Positions 5,426 through 5,472 of a DNA stretch of 5,472 nt are shown here, piece by piece; positions within the stretch are counted from its first letter, which is position 1; every line of letters starts with the position of its first letter. Source of the DNA: JAQUVS01 sp964389735. GTDB lineage: Bacteria; Bacillota_I; Bacilli_A; RF39; UBA660. The position numbers were made by a program, and so were the translations under genes. Location: NCBI GenBank assembly GCA_964389735.1, contig CAYMEJ010000056.1, positions 1-5,472 of the forward strand. Reading direction: 5' to 3'. Under the pieces are notes generated by a model. That model worked only from the letters and a program-made list of their open reading frames with translations, was not told where the DNA came from and searched no databases.

Positions 5426-5472
5426 TGCACCCCTGTGGGTAGACATCAATAAAAAAGAACTTTTATGATAAA
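5426..5472 (+). mobile_element. possible left end of an IS3/IS150-type insertion sequence
   Basis: TGCACCCC (5426-5433) followed by GGGTAGACA (5437-5445) resembles the TG...ACCCC...GACA layout of IS150-group terminal inverted repeats, which start with TG outside and end with GACA inside. On that reading the element runs rightward beyond the edge and any target duplication would end at 5425. The stretch is much more GC-rich than its surroundings. No transposase reading frame is visible in the 27 bases that remain, and the matching right end is outside the window, so this rests on the motif alone. The same bases can also pair as ACCC-CTGT-GGGT with an outer ATG/CAT. Confidence 0.35.

Noticed and set aside
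5425..5450. Intrinsic terminator after the C39-like gene
   Set aside because: The ACCC/GGGT hairpin has only four strong pairs and is followed by an A-rich stretch rather than a T tract on the + strand; on the minus strand the T run is too far away.
1..5472. Use of the Mollicutes genetic code (UGA as Trp)
   Set aside because: All genes read through with TGG tryptophans and end in TAA or TAG; no frame needs UGA to be read as an amino acid.

Overview
The window is very AT-rich DNA with AGA-dominated arginine codons, short intergenic gaps and strong AGGAG-type ribosome binding sites. It looks like a low-GC Firmicute, most likely one of the uncultured gut Bacilli/Mollicutes-like lineages (RF39 or Erysipelotrichia-type); that placement is inference. 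All eight genes lie on the + strand. All tryptophans are TGG and every stop is TAA or TAG, so nothing points to the UGA=Trp code, although no gene uses TGA as a stop either.

Positions 1-1355 hold the C-terminal part of a large secreted or surface protein. It has a chitobiase-like repeat, an Ig-like domain, and the SDYGY...VRPAIYL...GNGSSSNPYVIG module typical of prepilin-like surface proteins in these bacteria. The gene enters from the left edge. The next 221 bases contain a candidate promoter followed about 60 bases later by an intrinsic terminator (a possible small RNA). After that come a near-perfect extended -10 promoter and a probable L19 leader hairpin in front of rplS.

Positions 1577-3517 form one transcription unit: rplS (ribosomal protein L19), lepB (signal peptidase I), a divergent HAM1/RdgB-like nucleotide pyrophosphatase and a GNAT acetyltransferase. 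rplS-lepB is an old Firmicute neighbourhood. A strong terminator overlaps the rplS stop codon just before lepB, with no visible promoter for lepB, so the downstream genes probably depend on read-through. A second terminator, again built over a stop codon, closes the unit after the acetyltransferase.

Positions 3591-5403 form a second probable operon under an AT-repeat promoter: a 299-residue protein I do not recognise, a single-domain TfoX/Sxy N-terminal protein, and a stand-alone C39-like cysteine peptidase. The gaps between these genes are exactly 17 bases each. The last ~47 bases carry a GC-rich motif that resembles the terminal repeat of an IS3/IS150-type element entering from the right; this is tentative.

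Most of the window is ordinary housekeeping sequence. The least explained parts are the three-gene operon, the HAM1-like protein with a replaced C-terminal half, and the terminator arrangement between rplS and lepB. I found no clear evidence of a wholly new system.
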